Shown: positions 36,950 to 44,246 of the stretch, piece by piece
How the letters are laid out: the number at the start of each line of letters is the position of its first letter
Numbering within the stretch: the first letter of the stretch is position 1
Program-made: the position numbers and the translations under genes
Notes under the pieces: model-generated
The model's database searches: none
Told to the model about the DNA's origin: nothing
What the model saw: the letters and a program-made list of their open reading frames with translations, nothing else
NCBI GenBank assembly: GCA_902826835.1
Contig: CADEGH010000001.1
Span: forward strand, 62,001-126,000
Direction: 5' to 3'
Length of the DNA stretch: 64,000 nt
Source: an uncultured bacterium
Lineage (GTDB): Bacteria > Planctomycetota > GCA-002687715

Positions 36950-37581
36950 CAGACGCTCTCCCACAGGCCGCTAAATAGAGTCTTGCGTGGATCCCGCTTT
37001 CTCAGACGCACCTGCAGATCCCGGATCGCTCGAAACTTGATTCCGGCGATCGCCTTTTCGTCGTCGATACCGATTCGGTCGGCGATGCGCCGGTGCTTCC
37101 AGTCCTTCAGGAAGCACATTTCTATCGCCATCAGGCGTTTGTAGTCGCGCTTCTCCCAAAGCTCGTGCGCCAGCTCCTGGAGACAAGTCACGAGAGCACC
37201 CCGTTGGCGCATCACCTTCTCGCGGGCCTCGGCCTGGCGGGGACTCGTGGGGGTATCCCCCGGCATAGCTCCGAAGAATCCCGTGGACTCGTCTTCCTTT
37301 TCCCCGATGGTGATCTCCGGACGACGTCGGCGGAGATGGTCGATCACCTTGTTGCGGGCAATTCCCATCAGGAACTGCTCGATGTTGTACTGCGTATCGA
37401 AGTTCCGAATCCCGCGCACCGCACCCAAGAAGGTCTCTTGGACGAGGTCCGCTGCGGTGTCGGTGTCATTGACCTGCCGCTTGACGTATCCGAAGATCCG
37501 GTCGTGGTACTCGGCTTGCAGCCGCTCCCATTCGGTGGGATCCAAGACCCGCAAGCGCTCGATATCCAAGTCACGCAGCAT
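36949..37581 (-). CDS. ECF-like RNA polymerase sigma factor
   Basis: 210 residues. Region 2 is clear (LVQETFLGAVRGIRNFD, QFLMGIARNKVIDHLRRRRPE). Region 4 has the helix-turn-helix segment MAIEMCFLKDWKHRRIADRIG followed by KAIAGIKFRAIRDLQ. It starts 12 bp after the Ser/Thr kinase stop and overlaps the zinc-finger protein gene. This sigma/kinase arrangement suggests that kinase signalling may feed into sigma activity. Confidence 0.88.
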   Translation of the reverse strand: MLRDLDIERLRVLDPTEWERLQAEYHDRIFGYVKRQVNDTDTAADLVQETFLGAVRGIRNFDTQYNIEQFLMGIARNKVIDHLRRRRPEITIGEKEDESTGFFGAMPGDTPTSPRQAEAREKVMRQRGALVTCLQELAHELWEKRDYKRLMAIEMCFLKDWKHRRIADRIGIDDEKAIAGIKFRAIRDLQVRLRKRDPRKTLFSGLWESV

Positions 37582-37593
37582 AGTGGAACCACC

Positions 37594-38946
37594 CTACAGG
37601 AGCATAGTCCTGAGGCCAAGATGGACCGCGAAGCACAGAGCGGCGGGGATGAGGAGCCACACCGCGATTTTGGTGAGCCAGCGGCTGAGTTGAACCACGG
37701 GGAAAGCGAGGATGCGCACCGTGGATCCGATGGCACGCGAGATCGACCAGCGCCCGGTAGGCGGGCGCTCGGGAGCGGAGAGGGAACGCTCCGGCTTCTC
37801 GGCTGGCGAGGGGGTGATCGCCGCCGGCGGCGGCATGATCTCCTTGCGCGACTCGCGGTAGGCGGTCACGGTGTCCCTCCGAACCCGCTGGAGCAAGTCG
37901 TGAATCTCCTCGCCGAACTGCGTGAGCGTGAATTGGCGCCGGCCGAGGAATCGTCCGGCGCGGGCCCCCAGCGCAGCACTCCTCGCCGCCAGATCACCCA
38001 GAAGCGGTGGCGACTCCGAGGGCCTTGAGGGCGGCGTCGAGGCGGGAGGCAAGACGGCGCCAGCCTCCGGTTCTCGACCACCATTCACCGCCGAATCGAG
38101 GCCACTGAGCAGGGCACCAGCGTGGGCGAATCGACCATCCGGGTTTTTGGCAAGGCAGCGCCCGAGCAGGTGTCGAAAGTGCGGCCCTAGCGACTCCGGA
38201 ATCACCGGTAATTCGCTTTCGTGCCGCCGCAGAATCTCCCATTCCGATTCGCCGCGAAACGGGACGTCGCCGGTCAACATCTCGAAGAGGATCACCCCGA
38301 GGGAGTAGACGTCGGATCGAGCATCCCCGCGGCGCTGCAGCATTTCGGGGGCCATGTAGTGAGGCGTCCCGCGCCCCATACTCAAAGTCGCACGAGACTC
38401 CGACATCAACTTGCTCAAGCCGTAGTCGCCGACCCGAGCGACGTTGCCCTTGATGAAGATGTTGGCGGGCTTCAAGTCGAAATGGATGATCGCGTGCTGA
38501 TGAAGCGCCTGGACGCCGGTGACGACTTGGCGAAACAGGTCCAACGCCCGGTCGCGCGACAAGGGTTGCTCCTTGAGCACCACTTTGAGGGTTTCCTCTC
38601 CCGCGTAGCCCATCACGATGTAGGGGATCCCGCCTACCTCGCCTCGGTCTTCGATGCTGACGAGATTGGGGTGATCTACCTGAGCGAAGTGATCGACGGC
38701 CTGGAGTTCCCTCAGGACCTGCTCGGCGATTTGATCGTCTTGCAGGCGAAGGAACTTGATGGCGTAGAGCTTGCCGATCGAGACTTTCTTGGCTTTGTAG
38801 ACTTCGCCGAACACTCCGCTCCCCAACTTGTTGAGGATGCTGTAGCCCGGAATGAAGTCCGGCTGCCGGTAGTCCCTGAAGAATCGTTCCCAATCGAGTG
38901 GACGCGGAGATGACCCCGGGATGGATGCTCGAGACTCGGAAGTCAT
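37594..38946 (-). CDS. Ser/Thr protein kinase with C-terminal membrane helix
   Basis: 450 residues from the ATG at 38946 (ATGA overlap with the upstream gene). The kinase domain spans about 34-300: glycine loop LGSGVFGEVY, Lys64 in AIKF, catalytic loop HFDLKPANIF with Asp157 and Asn162, DYG at 174-176 in place of DFG, and APE at 199-201. The Arg of the usual HRD is Phe156, so it is a non-RD kinase and may not need activation-loop phosphorylation. A Pro-rich linker follows, and a membrane helix at about 421-447. The kinase faces the cytoplasm. It sits between a secreted/membrane protein gene and an ECF sigma gene. Confidence 0.94.
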   Translation of the reverse strand: MTSESRASIPGSSPRPLDWERFFRDYRQPDFIPGYSILNKLGSGVFGEVYKAKKVSIGKLYAIKFLRLQDDQIAEQVLRELQAVDHFAQVDHPNLVSIEDRGEVGGIPYIVMGYAGEETLKVVLKEQPLSRDRALDLFRQVVTGVQALHQHAIIHFDLKPANIFIKGNVARVGDYGLSKLMSESRATLSMGRGTPHYMAPEMLQRRGDARSDVYSLGVILFEMLTGDVPFRGESEWEILRRHESELPVIPESLGPHFRHLLGRCLAKNPDGRFAHAGALLSGLDSAVNGGREPEAGAVLPPASTPPSRPSESPPLLGDLAARSAALGARAGRFLGRRQFTLTQFGEEIHDLLQRVRRDTVTAYRESRKEIMPPPAAITPSPAEKPERSLSAPERPPTGRWSISRAIGSTVRILAFPVVQLSRWLTKIAVWLLIPAALCFAVHLGLRTMLL

Positions 38947-39779
38947 AGTGGGGTCATCCATAGGTAGCTCACCAAGAACAACGCGGACAGGGAGAAGCCG
39001 ATTCGAAGGCGTCGGGTCATCCATCCGCGCGTGCGCAAATCGAGGGCGACACAAGCGAGCGACGCGGCCACCAAGATTCCCAAAGTGCCGGCCGATCGCA
39101 GAAGCACCCCGCGGAAGTGGGCCCGACGGGTCGCCGAAAGTGCGCCTCGGAGTTCCTGCGCACGCTCCGAGGTCAAGTGGTAAGCGACGCTCACGCAGTA
39201 GCTGGCGCCGGCCGCGTTGGGTTCTTCGGCGACAAACTCCCGATGGTCGGAGGTCCAAAGCAGGTGAGCCTCCGACCCGAGATCGGGCTCCGCGATTCGC
39301 GCCGACACTTGGTCTACCAGGTTTTGTCGGGCAGAAGCCCGCGCTTCTCGAAGCGACCGCGACGACCTACCCGTCGTCACGACGAGGTCCGGCTGGGGAT
39401 TCTCGATCCAGGCGGCGTCGCCATAACGAACCGTCCAACTCCGAGTTGACTCGCCCGTGATCGCCAGCCGAAATTGATCGGTTCCGAGCTCGTGCCAGGT
39501 GAGCTCCAAGACCCCGGATCCGGGCCGGTCCGTCAGGGAAAACCCCTCCTCGGAGAGGCGACGCCGAAATTCCGCGGAGGCTTCCGCCGAGCCCAGAGAG
39601 ACCAGGAAAAGGGCCGACGGCACCGGATCGATGGCGGGCAGAGCCGCTACCAAATTGGCCACCAGACGATCCATGGCTCGGCCGGGAGTCGCGACGACGG
39701 GCTGAGACAGTGCCTCCTCTGCCGAAATGAGGAGTAGGAGAGGCACCAGCCACCTTAAACCAGCGTCAGGAGGATTCAT
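38943..39779 (-). CDS. Exported/membrane protein of unknown function in the kinase cluster
   Basis: 278 residues from the ATG at 39779, preceded by AGGAGG. It has a signal peptide (about 1-25) and two C-terminal membrane helices (LGILVAASLACVALDL and IGFSLSALFLVSYLWM) separated by an Arg-rich loop. The outer region has a LREARASARQNLVDQVSARI segment that loosely resembles LPP20/FlgT-type proteins. I do not recognise a family. The next gene starts inside its last four bases, so translation is coupled to the kinase. Confidence 0.75.
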   Translation of the reverse strand: MNPPDAGLRWLVPLLLLISAEEALSQPVVATPGRAMDRLVANLVAALPAIDPVPSALFLVSLGSAEASAEFRRRLSEEGFSLTDRPGSGVLELTWHELGTDQFRLAITGESTRSWTVRYGDAAWIENPQPDLVVTTGRSSRSLREARASARQNLVDQVSARIAEPDLGSEAHLLWTSDHREFVAEEPNAAGASYCVSVAYHLTSERAQELRGALSATRRAHFRGVLLRSAGTLGILVAASLACVALDLRTRGWMTRRLRIGFSLSALFLVSYLWMTPL

Positions 39780-39828
39780 GGCTAAGGTTTGACATTCGCG
39801 GGCCGCTGCGACGATTTTCAACCCGACT

Positions 39829-40869
39829 TCAGAGGGTGTCCAGGAAAATCCGGTTCGTTCGGGTGCGGAGTTCACCGGGACCTTCGACCCGCACCTGCGG
39901 GCGTTCAGGTCCACCTGCAAAACTGACCCCGGTGGGGGCCCGCGCGAGGAGGATGGGAGCCCCCAGGTCGTCTCGCGACCAATAGAGCTCGAGGCGGTCG
40001 CTCTCGCTGGCCAGTCCGACGTGGGCCTCGGGAGCAGGCCCCACCACCAGGGCAGACTCTCGATCCTGCATCCGGGCCAACACGATCTTGCGACAGCCGT
40101 GAGCGGGGAAACTGGCGGGAAGTTCGAGCCCCGCGTTCGGAGACTTGGCAACCGGACGTAACCAGACGCAGGAGAGCGACGGCCCCAAACCGAGGCGATC
40201 ACCGTGATTCAGGCCGACGGGCATGCTGAACGGCTGTCCGTTTTTCGAGCAGCTCCTCTCCCGATCCGGAATGGCCCGATAGGTCACCCCGTTGGGCTCG
40301 GTGGCAACAACCCTCTCGATCAAGAGATGCCGGCGTCCGATCGCGGCCATGATCGGCAAGTCGGCTTCTCCTGCCTGCGCACTTCCGATCGCCACCACGT
40401 CCGAACTCAAGACCAGCCAATCGCCGCGCTCTTCGACTCTGAGGATGAACGGAGTTCCGGGAACCAAACCCCGGGACTTACTGGGAATCGTCGATTTCGG
40501 GGCGCTTGGCGCCGGTCGCTGGCTCGGGTCGGGCACGATGAGGGCGACCATTCCCAGTCGCGCCTCCTCCGCGATCTTCCTCTGAAACTGCAGACGCTTC
40601 TTGGCAGCGTGTTGCCGGGCCCGCGCCGCGTCGGAGCCTTCCGCCTCCACCAGGAGGTTCGCCAACTCCACCGCGTGCTCCAACTCCCCGGCGGACGAGG
40701 CTCGATCGAATTCGCCAACGATTCCGGCCACGGCCCGCGTTTTCGCTTCGACCGCTTGGCGGTGATCCTCAAGGCCACCCTCGCGAATCGCGGCGATGAC
40801 CCCGCGCCAGTTCCGATCGGAGACGAGTCGGCCGAGCCTGCGAAGCTTCCACAAATCTCGAAACATCAT
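39829..40869 (-). CDS. FHA-like domain protein
   Basis: 346 residues. The N-terminal 110 residues are helical. A middle region of about 140-245 fits the FHA fold: RGDWLVLSSDVVAIGS, GRRHLLIERV, SCSKNGQPF and LNHGDRLGLG, which match the Gly-Arg, Ser/His, Asn-Gly landmarks that bind phosphothreonine. The last 90 residues are strand-rich. It is the first gene of the signalling cluster and a likely partner of the kinase downstream. The FHA call rests on a moderate motif match. Confidence 0.78.
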   Translation of the reverse strand: MMFRDLWKLRRLGRLVSDRNWRGVIAAIREGGLEDHRQAVEAKTRAVAGIVGEFDRASSAGELEHAVELANLLVEAEGSDAARARQHAAKKRLQFQRKIAEEARLGMVALIVPDPSQRPAPSAPKSTIPSKSRGLVPGTPFILRVEERGDWLVLSSDVVAIGSAQAGEADLPIMAAIGRRHLLIERVVATEPNGVTYRAIPDRERSCSKNGQPFSMPVGLNHGDRLGLGPSLSCVWLRPVAKSPNAGLELPASFPAHGCRKIVLARMQDRESALVVGPAPEAHVGLASESDRLELYWSRDDLGAPILLARAPTGVSFAGGPERPQVRVEGPGELRTRTNRIFLDTL

Positions 40870-41337
40870 CGGACCTTCGCGGCGAAGGCCGCAGCCTCAA
40901 GTGGGGACTCAACAAACCGGTGCCGGTGCAGCCCAAGGCCACCCGTGTCTCCAGGGTATTCCCTCTACCCTCCGGATTATTGCCGACCGATCCCCGCACC
41001 TCGCACCCCCCCCTCGCCGGCAGCCCCCTAGCAAGCCCGTTCATCCGGCACCAAGGTCCTTGCGCACGCGTCTTCCCTCGCCTTGAAGGCCCAACGGCCC
41101 CCTCACCCTCGTGAGCGCCGAGGCCTCCGTCCCAAGTCGCGAGCGATCCAAGCCAGTCATCGTGAGCCCCTTGGAGACAACGCGCCGCCGCGCCCCCCCA
41201 CCGATCCGCCGAGGTTCGTCTCACGGCGGCCGTCGACTCGGAAGGGCGCCTCTGCCTCGCCCTCTTCCAAGCGCTACTCCCCGTCCGCCGCCCCGCCTCC
41301 CCTGGGCGGGCGAGAAAGACACTCTCGCCGGAGGGCT
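40870..41337. other. Gap upstream of the FHA gene
   Basis: About 470 bp with no convincing gene. It is cytosine-rich on the plus strand. One perfect 7-bp inverted repeat, GGCGAGA (41309-41315) with TCTCGCC (41323-41329), lies just ahead of the tRNA promoter. The promoter of the FHA-kinase-sigma cluster should be here but I cannot pick it out. Confidence 0.4.
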
Positions 41338-41364
41338 TGGCCTTCTCCCCACTTTCCATACGAT
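41338..41364 (+). promoter_or_regulatory. Candidate promoter for tRNA-Leu
   Basis: TTGGCC (41338-41343) and TACGAT (41359-41364) are 15 bp apart, and the tRNA begins 13 bp after the -10. The -10 is the same sequence as proposed for ffh. The spacing is short, so this is tentative. Confidence 0.35.
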
Positions 41365-41376
41365 GTCGATCCACAC

Positions 41377-41460
<84 letters not shown>

Positions 41461-41801
41461 CTCCTGGGGCGCACGCTCCTGGATCGATTCCTGAGTCACC
41501 CTGAAGGTGGCTGAGCGGCGAGAGCCTTGGCCCCCATGGGAGAAGCTGCCGAGGCTCGTAGGGATGGCACCGCGAGGCAAGATTGGTCCGCGCGCCGGGG
41601 TTTAGATTCGAGCGCGAGCCAGTACGGAACAGCCTCGCATGCATCGGTAACACCGGTGGCCGACCGCGAGGGCGCAACCGAAACGCCAAGCGCGCCCGCC
41701 AAGAGCTGAGAGGCCACGGCGAAGCGGCTTCCGTGGCCGGTGGGGCGGTGATTTTCTCGGGTTTTGACCAGGGAGGCGGTCCCCGGATGGCTCGGAGGGC
41801 C
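41461..41801. other. Gap after tRNA-Leu, with strong hairpin
   Basis: No gene is supported. An imperfect hairpin AGTCACC/GGTGGCT (41494-41512) could end the tRNA transcript. A stronger one is GGCCACG (41712-41718) with CGTGGCC (41732-41738) and an inner GAAG/CTTC stem, followed about 13 bases later by GATTTTCTCGGGTTTT. It may be the true terminator. The roughly 200 bases between these hairpins have no recognised content. Confidence 0.4.
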
Positions 41802-41807
41802 TATACT
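41802..41807 (+). promoter_or_regulatory. -10-like box upstream of the secreted protein gene
   Basis: TATACT lies 18 bases before the ATG at 41826 and matches 5 of 6 consensus bases. No acceptable -35 box is present at 16-18 bp. A GGAGAAG ribosome-binding site follows at 41814-41820. Tentative. Confidence 0.3.
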
Positions 41808-41825
41808 GCGCTCCGGAGAAGTCCC

Positions 41826-43445
41826 ATGCCCCTACCCTGGTTCAAGTCCTTGGTCGCGTTGGCGCTGCTGGTTCTGGTCGGGTCTGCTCAGACTCCCCTC
41901 ATCTCGAGCAACGTGGTCGGGTCCGGCGCGCTGCGGCGACATCTGGTGAAGGACTCCAACGGAACTTTGTGGGCGCTGTCTTTGGCCGAGGTGGGGACCA
42001 CGCGTCCTTTGACCCTCCTCGTGAGTGGAGACTCGGGCGTCACCTGGGGGTCGGTCCCATTTGCGTTCAACAGCGCGGCTTCGGGCCTGAACATGCCCAA
42101 TGGCACCAACGCCTGCGCACTCGCGGTCGATTCTTCCGGCCGACTGCATGCGATCTGGGGTAGCTACTGGTACCCGAGTTACTTCCGCCAGCACTACCGC
42201 TGGTTCGATCCGAACTCGGGCCTATCCTCCCCCGAGATCGACCTCAGCGCCGCTGTCGGGGCCGCCGTAACCAGCCGCACCGACGCCATGGCCATCGAAG
42301 TTGACGCGAACGACAGCCTGTGGATTGCCGCGCACGGCACGGCGAGTTGGTCCAGCGTTCTTTTGTTCTCGGCCGGGCCGGTTGGGCCAACTCCAACCTT
42401 TACCAATTTCGGAACGCTGAGCGCCAGCGCGAGTTCCCAAGCGCCCAGCTTGGCAATCGACGCCGCCGGCGATGTGCACGCCGCCTACTACCGCAACACC
42501 TCAAACGGGATTCTTGAGCACCGCAAGTGGATGACCCAACTCGGGGCGTTCGGCCCGGCCACCACTCTGGGTAATTCCACCGCGCCCCAAGATTACTTGT
42601 GCCAGTTGGCAGCGGATTCACTCGGGTTCGTTCACGCGGCCTACTACGTTGACACCGTCGCGCCGAGCAATTGGGTTCTTGAGTACCGCAAATGGGACCC
42701 CGTCACGGGTTTCGCCGCCGCGGAAGTCCTCGACACCGCCACCCAAGCCAGCTACACGACCAACGCGTACGCGACGTTCGCCATCGCGGCCGAAGCCGCG
42801 GCGGGCGCCGCGCATGTCGTCTTTCGGGACTTTGCGGGCGGCGGACACCTGAGGCACCTTCGAAAGAGCCTTTACGACACGAGTTGGATCGAGATGCCAC
42901 TGGCATCCCCGTCACTCGCGGGCATCAACGAGATTTATGTTCCCACGCTGCGCGGAAGCCTCTATCCGAACTCGAACACCGTGCTCGACCGACTGGACCT
43001 CACGTACCGTCTCAACGTGGCCGCCCCGTTCTCACTCGCCTACTCGGGGATCGCCGCGTACCCGGATCTCCTCGTCAGCTTGGCTGCACTTCCGAGTCTC
43101 GGAGCCACGACTCCCATAGTCGTATACGGTCCGGGAGAAAGCTTGGCCCCCTTCGTTCTGGCCTTTGCACTTTCGAACGCCAACCCGATCCTATTGTCCG
43201 ACGGAAGAGTGATCCCGCTCGACTACGACATTGTATTCCAACTAAGCTTGGATCCCGCCAACCCATTCTTCCAGATGAACGCGGGCTTCCTGAGTGCGAC
43301 CGGACTCGCGGTAGCTGGCGTCACCCTCCCCAGCGTGCCAGCGCTCTCCGGACTCAACCTGTTCGCCGCAGCCGCGACTGGTTCGCCGATGGCCAGCCTC
43401 GGCATCTCGCGGATCTCTCCCTCTCTGCGGATTACGTTTCCCTAA
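41826..43445 (+). CDS. Large secreted protein with repeat and clade-type C-terminal domain
   Basis: 539 residues with a signal peptide (about 1-22, MPLPWFKSLVALALLVLVGS). The main part has repeated beta-propeller-like units with patterns such as ACALAVDSSGRLHAIWG, PSLAIDAAGDVHAAYY and LAADSLGFVHAAYYV, similar to sialidase or NHL-like blades. The last 90 residues (GPGESLAPFVLAFALSN, then LSDGRVIPLDYDIVFQLSL) look like a C-terminal domain I associate with planctomycete secreted proteins. Surface or secreted role is inferred. No enzyme motif is seen. Confidence 0.82.
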   Translation: MPLPWFKSLVALALLVLVGSAQTPLISSNVVGSGALRRHLVKDSNGTLWALSLAEVGTTRPLTLLVSGDSGVTWGSVPFAFNSAASGLNMPNGTNACALAVDSSGRLHAIWGSYWYPSYFRQHYRWFDPNSGLSSPEIDLSAAVGAAVTSRTDAMAIEVDANDSLWIAAHGTASWSSVLLFSAGPVGPTPTFTNFGTLSASASSQAPSLAIDAAGDVHAAYYRNTSNGILEHRKWMTQLGAFGPATTLGNSTAPQDYLCQLAADSLGFVHAAYYVDTVAPSNWVLEYRKWDPVTGFAAAEVLDTATQASYTTNAYATFAIAAEAAAGAAHVVFRDFAGGGHLRHLRKSLYDTSWIEMPLASPSLAGINEIYVPTLRGSLYPNSNTVLDRLDLTYRLNVAAPFSLAYSGIAAYPDLLVSLAALPSLGATTPIVVYGPGESLAPFVLAFALSNANPILLSDGRVIPLDYDIVFQLSLDPANPFFQMNAGFLSATGLAVAGVTLPSVPALSGLNLFAAAATGSPMASLGISRISPSLRITFP

Positions 43446-43557
43446 ATCCTCGCGATACGCGCCGAGTTCGGGGCGGACCGCGCCCACTTCGCCCTGAGCG
43501 CCGTGTGCAGGGCGATGAGGACCGTCCTCCGCACGGGCCGATCAACTCGGTATCCGC

Positions 43558-43899
43558 TCAGCCTGGAGGCCAGTCCATCGCGCGGCCACCCAAGACGTGC
43601 AAGTGCAGATGGAACACGGTTTGGCCGGCGTCGGCGCCGTTGTTGATGACCACTCGGAAGCCCCGCCCGATCCCCTCCTGCTCCGCAACTTTCGCGGACA
43701 CTTGGAGCAGGTGACCCAAGAGTGATTCCCGGGATCGACCGGCGGAAGCCAAGTCGGCCACCGGCTCTTTGGGTACAACGAGCAGGTGGACGGGCGCTTG
43801 CGGAGCGATGTCGCGAAACGCGACGCAGAGGTCGTCCTCGAAGATGATCGAAGCCGGGATCTCCCTGCGAATGATCTTCGTGAAGATGGTCTCGCTCAT
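43558..43899 (-). CDS. HIT family (HINT-like) nucleotide-binding protein
   Basis: 113 residues. It opens [20 protein letters not shown] and has the histidine triad HLHLHVLGG near the C-terminus, with the usual [12 protein letters not shown] segment. This is the HINT branch, which hydrolyses purine nucleoside phosphoramidates such as AMP-lysine. It overlaps the Trm112-like gene by four bases (ATGA). Confidence 0.95.
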   Translation of the reverse strand: MSETIFTKIIRREIPASIIFEDDLCVAFRDIAPQAPVHLLVVPKEPVADLASAGRSRESLLGHLLQVSAKVAEQEGIGRGFRVVINNGADAGQTVFHLHLHVLGGRAMDWPPG

Positions 43900-44126
43900 C
43901 GGGTCGTCGCCGGGCTACTGGATCCGTGTCGCTTCATGACGACCTCCCAATCCTCGGGGGTCATCACTTCCGACTCCTCGAGAATCATGTTGGGAATTCC
44001 GTCCTCCACCCGGTAACGCCGACGCGTGGCCGGGTCAGAGCTCACGAGATAGTCGCCTTCCAGCACGAGAGGCGCGCGGGACTGGGAGCAGCGGAGGATG
44101 GCGAGGAGTTCAGTGGAAAGAGGCAT
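43896..44126 (-). CDS. Trm112-like small protein (UPF0434 family)
   Basis: 76 residues from the ATG at 44126, beginning [20 protein letters not shown] and ending near [15 protein letters not shown], the Trm112/UPF0434 pattern. The first zinc-ligand motif, usually CPxC, is here RCSQS with only one Cys, and no second Cys pair is present, so zinc binding may be lost. The family supports methyltransferases or has unknown roles in bacteria. It is coupled to the HIT gene. Confidence 0.82.
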   Translation of the reverse strand: MPLSTELLAILRCSQSRAPLVLEGDYLVSSDPATRRRYRVEDGIPNMILEESEVMTPEDWEVVMKRHGSSSPATTR

Positions 44127-44176
44127 GGGGCAGGCTCCAGGCGGGAAGAGGCGGTTCTGGCCTCGGCCACTCGCGA

Positions 44177-44185
44177 TGTTACACT
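44177..44185 (+). promoter_or_regulatory. Extended -10 candidate for the GreA-like gene
   Basis: TGTTACACT is an extended -10 (TGN-TACACT) about 60 bp before the ATG at 44247. The -35 region is weak. Divergent Trm112-like gene on the other side. Confidence 0.4.
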
Positions 44186-44246
44186 CCGCCGCCCAGGAGA
44201 TCGGGAGCACCGGTCGGCCTGGGCATTTTCACCTACGGGACCGCTC

